A stretch of 64,000 nt of DNA. Source: Lithospermum erythrorhizon (taxonomy: Eukaryota; Streptophyta; Magnoliopsida; Boraginales; Boraginaceae). The position numbers and the translations under genes were made by a program. The notes beneath the pieces were generated by a model. It did not search any database. It was not told where the DNA came from and saw only the letters and a program-made list of their open reading frames with translations. The stretch is from positions 124,001 to 188,000 of the forward strand of contig JADFUC010002408.1 of the NCBI GenBank assembly GCA_019722365.1, in the 5' to 3' direction. Positions 25,010-38,029 of this stretch are shown here, piece after piece. Within the stretch, counting starts at the first letter, position 1; each line of letters opens with the position of its first letter.

Positions 25010-26505
25010 ATATGATTCGCCTCTGCATATACTGCCGTAGAAAATGGAGCATAGCATACTAGATATGTAAATAATGAGGACATTTATTTATTATTTACTG
25101 TAGTATACAGTGTACATATTGAATCTTTTATTCTATCAACTTGTGTTTCCATTTGTTAAAAGTGTCTTTTTCAACAAATACTCGCAACAAGCAAACTTCA
25201 CAGGGAACCTAAATATAAACAAAAAAGTAAGGCTACCATACAATATCCTGAACAATATAGCAGTGAAGGGTCATGACCCCATTGCTACACTGAGTATCTC
25301 GATATTGTATCACAAAGTAGAAATCTGTATTTTCATTAATTGAAAACCTCTATAGATTTATACCCCAGTTTCTAAGGGGCTAATAGCTAAAGGTTGGATT
25401 GCGAATCTACGATGAATTTCGTTTTCCTTGCTCATCATACCCAGTGATCGAACGAACAAGATGCTCTAATAAACAAACCACATGATCTTTTATACTAGTG
25501 CCTATTAGCATAATGTGCCTTACAAATGTACATAGCAGTTGAGAAAATATAGCACACCTTCATGTCATACATCTATTTAATTTGCTAAATAGCTAAAAGA
25601 AATACCAGAGACAACAGCTATGGTATTATTACATTCTAATGACCTTAACCCTTAAACATAATCGTCATTGTCGATTGGAACAGTGGTACTCAATTCATGT
25701 ATGCAGAACAGCTGAAGGTATTCAATGACCTTAACCTTTAAACATAAGGTGTGCACGCATCTAAAACCTTGTCCTAAGGACATAGAGGAAGCGTAACAGA
25801 AACCAATAAATAAATTGTGATTGAGTGATAGATTGATAGACGTCCGATGAAGTGGACTCCCAATATCATCTGTCTAAGCAAAGTAGTGGCAGAGTTTAGA
25901 AAATTTCAAGGGACAACGCCCCTGAATTTTAAAAATTTAGAGTTTATTGTTTAAATACAAATAATTTTAGACAAAATATAACAAATGCCTCCTCCCTCAA
26001 TAATTAAAAAATTGCTCTAAATAGATTTAATGCTTTTGACCCTCCTTAATTCTTTGCCTCAGTTCTCCGCCACCTGCATGAGTCAAGAAGTGTGTAGAGT
26101 ATGGAAATACTTTCAAAATTTCATATTTTTATTATTTCAACTTTGAACCATGATAATAATACTGTATTCAAAATTTATATGCATAGTTCATCATACACTT
26201 CTGACTATTCATAAATTGAGGAAACCTAAGCTATGATCTCTATCGAGAAGGCTATACCAAGAGTTCTGCAGAGGAAGCCGAGATGCCTCTTTTATGTAAT
26301 TCAGACATCAAATCTGGGCCATGAGCATATATACAGAACACTAATTTATACAATTGAAACATGCTTGAATGTGTTATTTGTTTAGATCAAACCCAAGAAA
26401 CTTGGAATGTCTGGTTGTCGCTTCACTTCCCTTTCCAGCAATATGCGTGGCAGCCGTGAACCCAACAATGGTGATATGATATGGACTATACATAGAAGTA
26501 CTCCC
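25010..26505. other. Convergent intergenic region between ACR and U-box genes
   Basis: Holds the 3' ends of two converging genes. No gene is seen in it. AATAAA-like words just after the ACR stop (near 25003) and later may serve as polyadenylation signals. Confidence 0.5.
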
Positions 26506-26508
26506 CTT

Positions 26509-27861
26509 TCATTGGATGGTTCTTGTAAGCTTGCACTTTGAGATGAACATTGAATCGGAATAATTTAAACTGCAAAGCTTCAAGAGCTCAGCCGCTCGTT
26601 GCTTCAATTCAGGACTGCAACCACTCTGGATAACAAGCAATAGCTTAGCTGCAAGACCCGCATCCACAGCAATCGAAGAGCATTCCTCAGGGGAAAGTTT
26701 GCATACCGACCATAAGATCGATAAAGCATACTCTGTACAAACTTCTGAATATCTCATTATCAGTTTTACCAAGTTTGGTATGGTGGCAAGGCATTCCTTC
26801 AGAGAACCCCTCCCTTCTGGAACAGATGACAAGGCTTCCAAAATGAACAAGGTCAATTCTAAGCATTCCAAATTTAACCCGGGCAACAATTCAATTAACT
26901 GAGGAATGGAGCCAATGCTTACAACTACATTCAGCACTGATTTATGTAAGCAAACCAATTTGAGAAGCATAAGGGCAGCCAACTGCCCTCCAGTATTTCG
27001 TCTATCCCTCACCAGCCTCATTAAAGCAACAAACAGCCTGTGGCTGGAAATGGTTTCTATCATGAACTCCTTATCCTCCATCAGATATTGAATCACACCA
27101 ATGCAATTCAATTTTGTCTCAGTTGATCCTTCACTCAACATATCAACTAATAAAGAAACTTTCCCGGGCTGCATTAAATTTGACTTTCTTTCAGAGTCAA
27201 GTGTAAGTTTAACTAGAATAGCAATAACTTCAGAGCCCACAGCATGTGAAGTATAAGGGCCCAATAGAGTGGAAAGTAACTCCACCCCACCTTCATCCAC
27301 CACCGTCTTCCTGGCTGTTGTATGAGTCGCTACAATCTTTCGCAACTCCTGGAGAGCCTCTACCCGAGCTTGACCCTTCAGCTTCTTTAGTGTAGTAATC
27401 AACTCTGATGCCTTCCCCTGAAAATCTTCTGATATCTTCTTCATTTGCAAGTACTTTTGAGAAAACCAAGTATAAATCAAATGGTAAAGGGTACTGTTAG
27501 GTGTAATTGTATCATCCCAAAGTTCTTGCATAGTTGTTGGACAAGTGTAGTGTGCTAGACTGAACCATTTCAAGATATTACCTCTTTCATAGGTTTGACC
27601 AGTGCAAAGTGTTACAGGGTCTTGCATAGGCTCCAACGAAATCGGACATATAAACACAGATGGAATTTCAGGCAAATCAAGCTCCTCAATCAACTTCTTG
27701 AGATCCAACTTCTCACAAACCCCACCACCAAAACCTCCTCTACCACCATCTATACCTCCCAATACTCCATCTCTTACAGCAGTATCTACATCTAAAACTT
27801 GACCGCCACTTCCGTCGTACCCAATCAGCCCTCCCCTCTTGCTAGGCTGATAAATTGGCAT
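26509..27861 (-). CDS. U-box/ARM-repeat E3 ubiquitin ligase (PUB30/PUB31 type)
   Basis: Transfers ubiquitin from an E2 to substrates; Arabidopsis PUB30 has been linked to salt-stress response. An uninterrupted 450-residue frame starts at ATG 27861 (MPIYQPSKRGG, the family's usual start); the frame runs eight codons further upstream, but only from a TTG. A glycine-rich N-segment (about 11-48) is followed by the U-box at about 68-140 (PSVFICPISLEPMQDPV, CTGQTYERGNILKW, CPTTMQEL), then leucine-rich armadillo-type repeats to about 430. Length and lack of coding introns match PUB30/PUB31. All expected U-box hydrophobic and proline positions are present. It converges with the ACR gene. I cannot separate PUB30 from PUB31. 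Confidence 0.95.
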   Translation of the reverse strand: MPIYQPSKRGGLIGYDGSGGQVLDVDTAVRDGVLGGIDGGRGGFGGGVCEKLDLKKLIEELDLPEIPSVFICPISLEPMQDPVTLCTGQTYERGNILKWFSLAHYTCPTTMQELWDDTITPNSTLYHLIYTWFSQKYLQMKKISEDFQGKASELITTLKKLKGQARVEALQELRKIVATHTTARKTVVDEGGVELLSTLLGPYTSHAVGSEVIAILVKLTLDSERKSNLMQPGKVSLLVDMLSEGSTETKLNCIGVIQYLMEDKEFMIETISSHRLFVALMRLVRDRRNTGGQLAALMLLKLVCLHKSVLNVVVSIGSIPQLIELLPGLNLECLELTLFILEALSSVPEGRGSLKECLATIPNLVKLIMRYSEVCTEYALSILWSVCKLSPEECSSIAVDAGLAAKLLLVIQSGCSPELKQRAAELLKLCSLNYSDSMFISKCKLTRTIQ

Positions 27862-28690
27862 CTTCACTGGCCTCCCTATACCCAAAGGGGGAGGGGGAAC
27901 AAAAAAGTTAAAATCTACAAATATTTACTCACCACAACCAAAGCTTTGTTAAATATATCAATTATGTTTGAAAAATGAAAAAGAAGGGCAAGAATGAAAT
28001 AGACACTCAATTAAAGTACCACACTTTCAATGACAATAACAACCAACATAATGTTCTTCTCTCTCTAGACTTTTTCTTTCCACTTTATGTGATTTACTGT
28101 ATGGTCAAACAACTTATCACAATCATGGATACCATATACCAATAATCAACCACAATCTTAAAACAACAAAGCCCCTCAAAAGTCATGAATTATTTGCCCA
28201 AAAAGCCACAATAATCAACTAAATAATGAACAAAAGATTACCCACTAGCAAGATCTACATATATAACTGAATATATTATTCAGTAAAACAAAAGTTCAAC
28301 AAAATGCAACCAAACGAATTATTTTGCCAAAAGGCCAAAAAAAATCAACTAAAAAATGAAAAAAAAAATACCCACTAGCAAAAATCTAGATATATAACTG
28401 AAGATATTATCCAGTCGAAAAGAGTTCAAGAAAATGCAACTAAACCAATCATTAACCCAAAAAAATACTCTAAAAACCCAAAAAAATACTCAAAAAAACC
28501 CAAAAAAAATACACACAAGCAAGATCTACATATATAAATCTAGAGATTACTGAATAAAAAATAATTGAACAAAATGCAGGTGAGAAATAGATAAATACCC
28601 AAGATGAAAGTAGGCTAAAAGGCAGAGGCGAATGAGAGATAAAGGGCCATAAGAGTCTGGTGCAATACAATAACAATTGACACAGCTCAA
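27862..28690 (-). promoter_or_regulatory. Probable 5'UTR with intron of the U-box gene
   Basis: On the minus strand a leader-like segment (about 28690-28600) ends in CATCTTGG|GTATTTAT, a plausible donor. Acceptors TTTGTAG (near 27913) or GGTATAG (near 27873) lie just before the ATG. This would make an intron of roughly 700 bases. Inferred from splice signals only. Confidence 0.45.
28194..28578. repeat. Three tandem copies of a ~125-base unit
   Basis: Units begin near 28194, 28324 and 28455. Each contains a CCAAAAAG/AAATCAACT-type start, then (C)ACTAGCAAGATCTACATATATAA (or a variant), then TTCAA(C/G)AAAATGCA. They are diverged by indels and A-tract length. They sit in the presumed 5'UTR intron of the U-box gene. 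Confidence 0.7.
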
Positions 28691-28699
28691 ATATTGGGA

Positions 28700-30590
28700 C
28701 AATAGTTTAATGAGTTTTGGAAAGAGAAAAAACGAAATTAATAGTACTCTGTCTTAAGTCCTAGTCAAACAAACACACATAGGTGAAAACATAACTATCA
28801 AATTTATTTTTTTAATCATACCTAGTCTATTTCAAAAATATTGACTTAAATGTTGTGAATTGAATTTTTTAAATTTGAATTTAGTGTATAGTATTTCCAA
28901 CATAAAATATTGTTTGGATTTGATTTTGTTGGTTGATTGTTTTCTATTTGAGCATAATTATTTGTATTTATATTGTATTCCATTTATATGAATATCAGTG
29001 ATTATTTTGATTAAAAAGTTTGTAAATAAATATTCTCCGATTTTACCAGACATCCAAGAAAAATCTGTTTTAAAATACTCTGCCACTTTAATTTTCACGC
29101 AACATTCGACGCAGAATTTTAAACCCTTATTTAATGTATATGTAATAAAAGCTATAATATCAATACATTCATTAAATTATTGTTTGATTTATTAATTGTG
29201 TGGATATATATGTAAAATTTTATTTATTCTTAATTAATTATTAATTGACGTAAAAATATCTAGGGATTTACAACTAAAATAACCTGAGATAAGATTTGAT
29301 CAGGTTGGAATAGAAGTGATGTTTTAGATTATTTTTTATAGAAATTTCATTTATCATCTTAAAATGTAATGATTATCTCTAATTAATGAATATAAAAAAA
29401 AAATTTGTCTACATACTTAATAAAGTATTTTGTTTGTTCCTTTTTACTTATCTTTTTAGTCATTTAAATATTGATTAATAAAAAAAAGTAGTCAAAAGTA
29501 CATTGAAAATATAAAATGTCACTCACTCAAACTATATACTAATTGATTGATACTCTGAATAATAAGAAATAGTCAAAAGTACATTAAAAAATATGTAAAA
29601 ATATAATTTTATATGATAAAAGAATAAATATTTTGAAACAAAAATTAAGTATAAAAAAACAAGTAAAAAGGAAAATAAAGAATACTTAATTACTCATATG
29701 GAATGCAATCTTTGGTGACAGTACAATTTCAATTCTAACATATTATTAACATAATCATAATCATGTGGTTCTTAATCACAAAGTTTACGTGTCAACTGAA
29801 GGTACAAAATTTGCTAGATGTGGTTCATATAGTATTTAATAAAAATATCACATTTGTAACATATTTGACTACAAATATTATCATTCTTGTTCGAATTCGC
29901 TAGTGGATGTATTAATTATTTTGCATAAACTAAATAATTTGCTTCAGAGAATATCGAATGCTACAATGTTAGTATAGCTCTCCGATTTTGTAAGGCCTTG
30001 CCTGATTCTCATCAGAAGGAGGCATGGCGCTTTTTTAATAAAAATAAATAAATAAAATAATTTGTTTGTAATATTCGTAGTAATATTTTAATTACCGGGT
30101 AAGAGACGCTAGCATAGGTCCTTGGTCCCCGGATCACATGTGCAAGTCATGTAAAAGTGTTCTTCCGGGGAATCTGCCCGCATTTTGTTTAGGCTACGTG
30201 TGGTATTCATGAAATCAACTTATTAAATAGAGTTCCCTATATCAAGTGACTTAATTAGATTAGGATGAGCACACAATTGATGTTGGGCACGATCTACACT
30301 CAATTGAGTCGAGCTCAAACAATTGAGCTTTAGGTTCAATAGCTCGAGCCTCGATGAGCAAATTTGTTGGCTCTTTTTTTTATATTTGTATTGTGTATTA
30401 CGATTAACAAAAACCAATATAATATTAATGAAATATAAATGTTATTTGCTAAAAGTTAAATTGTTCTATTTATTCAACTTATCGGTATATAGCTTTAATA
30501 ACATGTACGTCAAACTATTTAAATTTTTCATACTAAATCTACATATAATACATTTTCAATAAAAAAATGTTTATTTGATTTGTATTGTTA
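28700..30590. other. Intergenic, no gene seen
   Basis: Very AT-rich, with only short incidental open frames on both strands. A less AT-rich patch lies at 29990-30180 without identifiable motifs. Confidence 0.5.
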
Positions 30591-30596
30591 ATTATT

Positions 30597-31015
30597 AGTG
30601 GATCAGAATGTTGGTCGGTGAAATATCACCATATCCCAAAGATATCTATAACAAAGATGAGAATGTTAAGAGGATTATGTAGAAGTTATACGATGTATTA
30701 ATTCGAATGTGTTTGTTCGGCAAGAAATCGTAAGGTTCTGCACTGAGAAGAATTGAGTAAGAACCGCTTCGCATAAGACACGTAAGATGTTAAGTAGACA
30801 AGCCATGCTTATAAGACAACTAAGGAGCAATCACAAATATAAATAGATTTAGGTAGACCAAAGAATAATTGGACGGAAAGTTTTATATTGACCAAATGTT
30901 TGCAGCTATGACTAATAAGCGATATCTACGTAGCTATTTTATATATCATATTCATATACAGACCTCACTTAATGAGAATGCTTTCAGCAAAGGTTCGAGT
31001 CTAGTTGGAATCAAT
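30597..31015 (+). pseudogene. LINE (non-LTR retrotransposon) 3' remnant
   Basis: The translation carries the degenerate C-terminal tail of a plant non-LTR RT: GSECWSVK at 30600, KMRMLRGLC at 30650, then RRIE/EPLRIRHVR fragments. The following ACCTCACTTAATGAGAATGCTTTC near 30960 resembles the 'cc-cacttagtgggataaggctt' 3' end common to these elements. Frameshifts and stops are numerous. Only the last 400 bases remain, as expected for 5'-truncated LINE insertions. Confidence 0.6.
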
Positions 31016-32360
31016 GTAACCTGAATTTTAGCCCATTAATACAAGCCTAAATTTGGGCATGATTCAATATAAACCCAAGTTTTAAATCGAGTCATTTTTT
31101 AGTTTGAGTCAAATCTCAACCGATTCGATAACAACTCTATTTCAGTATAAGCATTTCATAGTTTGGATTTTAGTAAAACAAAGAGATAACCTGATTAATT
31201 ATTATTGTTAAATAAAATATATAACGATATATTTCCCTCTATATCCAAATTAATGTAATCAATACTAGTTCCATTTCAATTTACTTTTATGAACATAAAA
31301 TCTGAAATCATCTGTATAATCCATCCAAACACTGCCTAATCAAATCAATGTATTCCAATAAAAGAAAACAAAAAAAAGTCAAGTTTCACCAACATTAATA
31401 TCCGCACGGGCACGACGTTCTTGATGCTGTTGTCGTAATATTTCCTTCCATTCAATTTCTCACTTAATTATATTATTAAAAATTTAATATTTTAAAAATT
31501 ATTTTAAAGACAAATCAATTTATATAAATTTTATATTTTTCAGAATAATAAATAATTAATAATCAAATTCAATTTTAAAAAATCAACGACAATTAAATGA
31601 TTGAAATAAATAATTTAGTTTTTAATTGCAGCTCACATCTCGAAAGGTTTGAACAGATTAAAACCATTTAATTGTATTTAAGCTGAACATTCAAGAAATC
31701 CAGAACAGGATTGTTGGTGGGCCCACATTTTATTATTTTTAATTAATAAGTGGCAGGTAAGCAATTGACCATGACAGTTTTTGTTTGACTGTACTAATTG
31801 GCCTTATCTGGTCTTTTGCTTTGACCGTCAGCAACTCACCACTTCTTTTATGTGGAAACCCATGAAGCTGTTCTTTTGCTTGAATTATCAACCAATTATG
31901 TTGTGACACGTTCATAATTTTATCTTTGTTTTAATTATTTAGTTTGATTTTATTGGAGTGCTAATTGCTTTCAAAAGCGTGGGGGGTTATTCAAAACTTA
32001 TTACAGTATTGATTGCAGAGTCAATACAGTGTTCTGTGTACTTTACTGTGCTACATAATTTTATGGGTGTCTACTGTCTAGGCATGTAGAATTTGAGTCC
32101 GATGAAATTGATAAAATGTGTATACGTTTATAAGTTTTTTTTACTTTATTATTATCAAAATCAAATTATTGATTGGAACTTTAAATTGTTGGAATAGAAT
32201 TTTAAAAATTTTGAATCATAAAATCGAATTAAGCATAAATTTTATTGTTCTTTCAAATAACAAGTTAAATTGAATATTCAAATCATTTTCTTCGAACCGA
32301 ATCCAACAAAAAGTAAAACTTGAAATAAGATTCACTCGTTTACTAAGGGCCCAAGTTGAA
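31016..32360. other. Intergenic, no gene seen
   Basis: AT-rich, without open frames of note or recognisable repeats. Confidence 0.5.
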
Positions 32361-32369
32361 AACGTATTT

Positions 32370-32710
32370 GGTAGACATAGACGATAAGATTGTCATTGCT
32401 TCATTTATCGCCTCGACACCGATTCCGACAAACAAACGCCAAATGTATTCACCAATCGTCTAAAATGATAACCCACCAAGCCGTCTCCAAACTCCTCAAA
32501 GTACTCACAAAGATATTTTAATCAAGTAACAAAGAATGCTTTCTACAAAGTTGTACAAAACAACCCAAGCATGTAAGACTTTATTCTTTTGGCTTTCTAC
32601 GAAGATGACAAAATGCGAATATATATAATCATATTATGATTAAGCTTGCTATTAAGAAAATGACAACAATCGGCCAAGACCAGCCACGATTATAACAATT
32701 TCGACCAAAG
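32370..32710 (-). repeat. Copia-2 3' LTR (left)
   Basis: Collinear with 37450-37780: shared TAGACGATA, CATTTATCG, CCGAC/CTGACAAACAAA, GAAGATGACAA and ATATATAATCATAT words in the same order. Boundaries approximate. Confidence 0.65.
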
Positions 32711-32999
32711 ACAACGTGATTCGACATAATTTTAATCATTGCGACCATCATCATGCCAAAACCATTACTCAGAAAATCACAAAGACAACAGTTAAAGAAT
32801 GAAAAGTCAGATACACAAAGATACTATCACACAAAGACCGGGCAAAAATCACTCGCAACCAAGCCTCCTTAGGTGGACCGAACTCTACTATAGTATCAGC
32901 TCAAGATACGTTAACCGCTGAATCAACCTATGTCAAAGTTCGATTCTTGATTACCTAAATGAATTTCTCCACTGGCAAGCATTTCGTACCCATATCCGC

Positions 33000-35900
33000 A
33001 GGATTAAATTCCGAGAGAATTTTCTCCAACTTCACAATGCCCTGCTCAACAATATCACGAATATAGTGAAATCGAACATCATGCTACTCTTATCATGGAA
33101 AACAAGATTTTACACAATTGAATAGCGTATTGACTATCGAAAACACAACCACCGTCATTAACAAAACCAATCTCGCATAATAAAGTTCTAAGCCAAATAG
33201 CTTTAAAGCTTCAACAAGTGTTTACATACTCCGATTCTGCAGTAGATAAAGAATAATTGGTTGAAGTTGAGACTTCAACTTATGCAAGAGCCACACAAAG
33301 TAAATATATTACAGTTAGTAGATTCTATTTCTATCATTAGCATAATTGGAATCTACACAGCCAACTAACTTAACGTCATCACGATATCTGCAGAACTCAA
33401 ACCAACATCAACCAGATTTCTAAATACCTTAACAAATTAATTTTAAAGCTGCCCAAATGAGTCATACCGTGATTAGACATATATCTACTTCAAGCAACTA
33501 ACCGCATATGCAATATCGTGCCTGTCGTTAACCATTTAGATACATAACAGATCCTATAGCATTAGAATATGGCACATTCTTCATATCATTTATTTCGCCA
33601 ATTGGGGACTGATCCTTACTTAACACAAACAGAAGCAAGAGGTACATTCATTGCATTTAGCATCGTATATAGAAAATTTTACTCAAAATCTTTTCAATAT
33701 GCACTTTGATTTAAAACAAAAGTAGATTTTTCTGCCTCTAATAATGTTCATACTTAGAATTTTCTTAGCATCACCTAAATCTTCCATATTAAAATTATCA
33801 CAAATATTTTTGTTTTTGCACATGCTCAATAGACTCTGTAAACACGACTAACAATCAACATGTCATCCACATAAAGCAAAAAGAAATACAGTAATGTGAG
33901 TCTATATTCTTAAAGTACAAGCAATGATCAAGAACTTCTTTAAACTTCAAAGACTGCATTTAATTGTCAAATTCTATTCTATTGCTCAGGATTGCTTTAA
34001 ACCATACAAGGCCTTTTTAACAAACACATTATCGACAATTTAGTACCTACAGTTCTCGGCCGATGCATATAAATATTTTGTCAAGACTGCTCATGTAGAA
34101 AGCAATAGTAACATCCATTTGTTTTAATCCCCCAATTAAAATGAGCAACTAAAGCAAAGACGATTCTAACAAAGAGTAAACTTAATCAATGTGAGCAAAA
34201 ATTTCAAAGATAATCGATTCTCCTTTGAAAACTTTAGCTACTAACCTAGCCTTAAATCTAACCTTATTAGTTTCTTGCTTAACCTTAAACAACCACTTAC
34301 AGTCTACCACGGAGCAACTAGGGGGTTTAGGAACAAGTTTCCAAGTCTCGTGAATTCTTAGGGATTCCATTTCACTATTCATAGCATCAATCCATTCATT
34401 GGAATATTTCGACCTTAAAGCTTCTTTTGTAAGTTTTAGGCTTATCACACTCAAGGGATTCAAACACATTAAAAGTAAAAATAGACAAAATACAATCATT
34501 CAAATTGTTATCTCTATATCTCTCGCATTTTAACGGTTCTTTACTTATATTCTCAGATCGTGAACAACATTACTTCCACCTCCTACTGGGAGTAAATGAT
34601 TCCTCCACCTCAATAGAGTAATTCATCTTGATTTACAAGAACTAATTTATGAAATCCTACCTCGTAAGAAGGTTCAGTTGATTGTTGAGTCAGCAATCAG
34701 CTCCACCTCATTTGGAGCATCATTAATAGGTAAAGGAGAGTCAAGCAGAAAATCTATCATTAAAATAACATCTCTACTTCATCACAACTTTCAACCTTGC
34801 TCACCCTATCCTAAAGCCTATAACCTTTTATTCCTTCGTGATATCCCAAGAAACACATTTTTAGATCTGTGTTCCAAACTTATCAACCTTTGATGCACAT
34901 AGCCAACACAACCAAAACTTCTTAAATTACTTAAATCGCTGCCATCTGCAAACACGGATTCGTGAACTTTCCTCCTAAAGGTACACTAGTGGGACCTATT
35001 AATCAAATATGCAAATGTAGTAACAACATCCCCTGCACTTTTTAGAAAGACCGCATACGGCTAAAAAAGAGTCTCCCTCACTTCTAACAAAGTTGTATTC
35101 ATCCTCTGCCTACCCCATTTCATTGGGTGTATATGTGAAATTTAATTTATGTCTCTTAATATCCTAATTAGCACACAAATCATTCATTTGTTTATTTAAA
35201 ATTCAAGACCATTATCACCCCTAAGTGGCTTTAATTTCTCTTCCCGCTTTGGTTTTCAATTAACATTTTCCCAGCTTTTAAACTTATCAAAAACATCGAT
35301 TGCTTTCAACAAGAAACCTAATCTTCTAGAATAATCACCAAATAATGGAGTTAGTAAATATTGGTTCCCTCCACGTGTCGTGAACACTGTAGGTCCCCAT
35401 ACATCAAGATGCAAATACTGCCAATACTCCAGACACTTAGTCCCGATTAGTGGCACGAGGAAACGGAAAACTCACCCTATGTCAGTTTCCTACTTCATCT
35501 GCAGTGGATTGGGGACATTTTATCACTACCAAAGTGACCATCTTTATGCACTTCTAATCCTTTATTACTCATAATGACCTAATCTATCAGGCTATAAAAT
35601 AGATTTACATTCAGTCACAGAGTTTACAGAGGCATATGTGTTCAAGATGACAAACATAGTTGTGTTATTTTTTCTTTTCAAATAGAAAAATCATGTTGAC
35701 CCCTTCTCGTAATTTTCATAACCCCCTTACCCCATTTATCTTCCAAACCATCATCCTCTGTGATGGCACATGAAAGCAAATTATATCAAGAATCAGAACA
35801 TGCCTTAACATTCTTCAAAGTAAACATGTAACCGTAAGAGAACCCATGCATACATCTCCTATTCCTAAGACATCAGAATTTTTAGAATTTGCCACCCACA

Positions 35901-36300
35901 CAAAGCCATGTTCAACATTTTATAGTTTGAAATGCATTTTTAAAAGGAGTCATATGAAAAGTACAAACTGAGTCTACTAACCAATCGACTCAGACAAAGA
36001 ATCGAAAACGCAGAAAGTTCAACAATGCATAATCAAAGATTATTAGTCATAAAAACATCACCCGTGACATTAATTTTCACAGATAAATACCAAATTAGCA
36101 TGCTCATTTCTTTGATTTTTATTAGACTTTGGGCAATCCCTTAAATTTAAGTGACTAAATTCATGACAATTAAAACACTTTCTCCCATTAATTCCAGATT
36201 TAGATCTACCCTTTTGGTGTAAGTATTCTTTTATATCAGAGTGCATTATGTTTATTCTTTTGGGAATTAAACTCATTCTGAGATTCACACGCATAACCTC
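33000..36300 (-). pseudogene. Decayed Copia-2 gag-pol
   Basis: Read from the right. A gag zinc-knuckle segment is at 36294-36070 (CFNCHEFSHLNLRDCPK). An integrase segment is at 35456-35256 (LHLDVWGPTVFTTRGGNQYLL, DYSRRLGFLLK, VFDKFKSW). The RT start is at 34499-34182 (SNEWIDAMNSEMESL, ETWKLVPKP, VVDCKWLFKVKQ, RFKARLVAK). The RT active-site motif YVDDMLIVSR is at about 33890-33840, and the RNase H end is at about 33080-32990 (ILSEFNPADMGTKCLP in another frame). Stops and shifts separate them. The knuckle has one extra residue between His and the last Cys, unlike CX2CX4HX4C. Confidence 0.85.
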
Positions 36301-37430
36301 TCCGAATTTTTAATACCTCCTTTAATGCTTCATATCCAATTCTTTATTCTTAAGACCATTTACTATAATGTCTAAGGTGACTCTATCCCCAATTATTATA
36401 CTCTACAGTGCATTTAACATCACTAAAAGAATCTGTATAAGATTTAAAAGAGCAAATCTTTTATATAATCATCTATATTCTTATCGGCCGCCAACTTAAT
36501 ATCGTAAATAAGTTTAGTAAAATATCAAGATTTTCTTATATATCCTTAGAAGTATCCAATCCAACTTAAAGAACTTCTCAAGTAAGAACATGTTACTAGG
36601 CAATGAGGCTTCGTGATGTGGACTATTCACTTTATTCCAAAGCTGCTTTTTAAAGACACTCCGCGATTCCAACTTTTCTAATATCAGATCGATAAGTTCA
36701 AACAATACTCTGCACATGCATTTTCATTCATTTCAAGCTTTTTATCCTGTTACTTGTGAATACAATAAGTTTGACTAACAACCTTAAAGCATTTTTCTCA
36801 ATTAAAATATTAAATTGATTTTTTGTTTTACATGCTAAAATCGACTTTCCAATAAATCTGAGTCGCACCTATATCGATTTGGTAAAGAGTCATATTTCAA
36901 CAAATATAATTTAGCAAATAATATAGCGCAAAAAACACAAGTAATTTGAATTTTAAGCAATTTAACAACAAAACCAAATTTAATAAAACTCAACAAATAT
37001 ACTAACTTAAACAGCACATAACCGGAACACATATCCGGATTTCAACAACAAGAAATAAAAAACTGAAATTTAAAAGTGATCGCTTCTCCTTACTCTCAAG
37101 GCGAAACTTCTTTACTAAAAAGTTTCGACTTTTACGCACCCCATGACGGGGATTTTTAAGCTCCAAAATAGCAAAGTCAAATTTGGTCAACACAAAAGTC
37201 AACGCAAATAACACTATTGCCAACTTTCTCGATCTCACAAACCCGACCAACGGCACCATTCAATTTAACAAGAATGACAATCAGAAGAAATTCTAACAAA
37301 ATTCTCCCAATAATTCTCCTCCAACCTGGGATTCCTACGACTGCATTGTTCACGCCAATAAGATCAGAAAGACTATTCATCCGAATCACTATTCACTGCT
37401 ATTCAATCATTCAACAACAAATCAAACACA

Positions 37431-37446
37431 AGCCTTTGATACCACC
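37431..37446 (-). other. Copia-2 primer-binding site
   Basis: On the minus strand TGGTATCAAAGGCTTG sits at the inner edge of the right LTR, matching the initiator-Met-type PBS and fixing the element's direction. Confidence 0.7.
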
Positions 37447-37449
37447 GAA

Positions 37450-37780
37450 TAGATTATAGACGATATATCATTTATCGTCTGATTAATCGATTCCTGACAA
37501 ACAAATGTCAAATGTACCACCACCGGCGAAGTGATAACTCCAACCCAAGCCTTCCAAACTCTTAAAGGTTTACTCATAAAGATATATTATTATATGGTAA
37601 TGTAGTGCACAAGCTTTTCTCACAGTTGCATAAAATAATCTGGGCATTTACATTTTATTCTTTTTGGCCATGAAGATGACAAGCTAATATATATAATCAT
37701 ATATTAGCAAGCAGGCCAAGGCGGCTAAGAGTGCTGACAACAATCGCCAAGCATCACATGGTTGCAATAGATTATAAATG
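37450..37780 (-). repeat. Copia-2 5' LTR (right)
   Basis: Diverged copy of 32370-32710, next to the PBS. Boundaries approximate. Confidence 0.65.
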
Positions 37781-38029
37781 TAAAACCCATAATTTATGTT
37801 TTTATGCTTTATATTATCAAAAGGCAACAATTTATGTTAAAAACACGTTTGGCAAAACTCTTATTCATTTTTAGTTTGTAAAATGAAGTCAAATACATAC
37901 TAAAATCACAAAGCAAAAAAAAAATCTTGCTTTCTAATGTTTCCATCCTGAAAAAACACGGAGCTCACTTAACATGTTCTACTATCGACCCCTCTAAGCA
38001 AGACAAATTAATAGATTCATCATATTTAC

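Larger units (their letters stand above)
32370..37780 (-). mobile_element. Copia LTR retrotransposon on the minus strand, decayed
   Basis: Two diverged direct repeats (about 32370-32710 and 37450-37780) flank an internal region whose protein remnants run in Copia order on the minus strand: gag zinc knuckle, integrase, RT, RNase H. The PBS lies just inside the right repeat, so that is the 5' LTR. The LTRs are clearly more different from each other than those of the 1-6580 element, so this insertion is older. Exact ends and target duplication were not resolved. Confidence 0.8.

Noticed and set aside
26699..27802. Plus-strand frames opposite the U-box gene
   Set aside because: All lie antisense to a complete U-box/ARM coding sequence and carry no recognisable content.
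27862..27885. Eight-codon upstream extension of the U-box protein
   Set aside because: It would start at TTG; the ATG at 27861 gives the family's usual MPIYQPS start.
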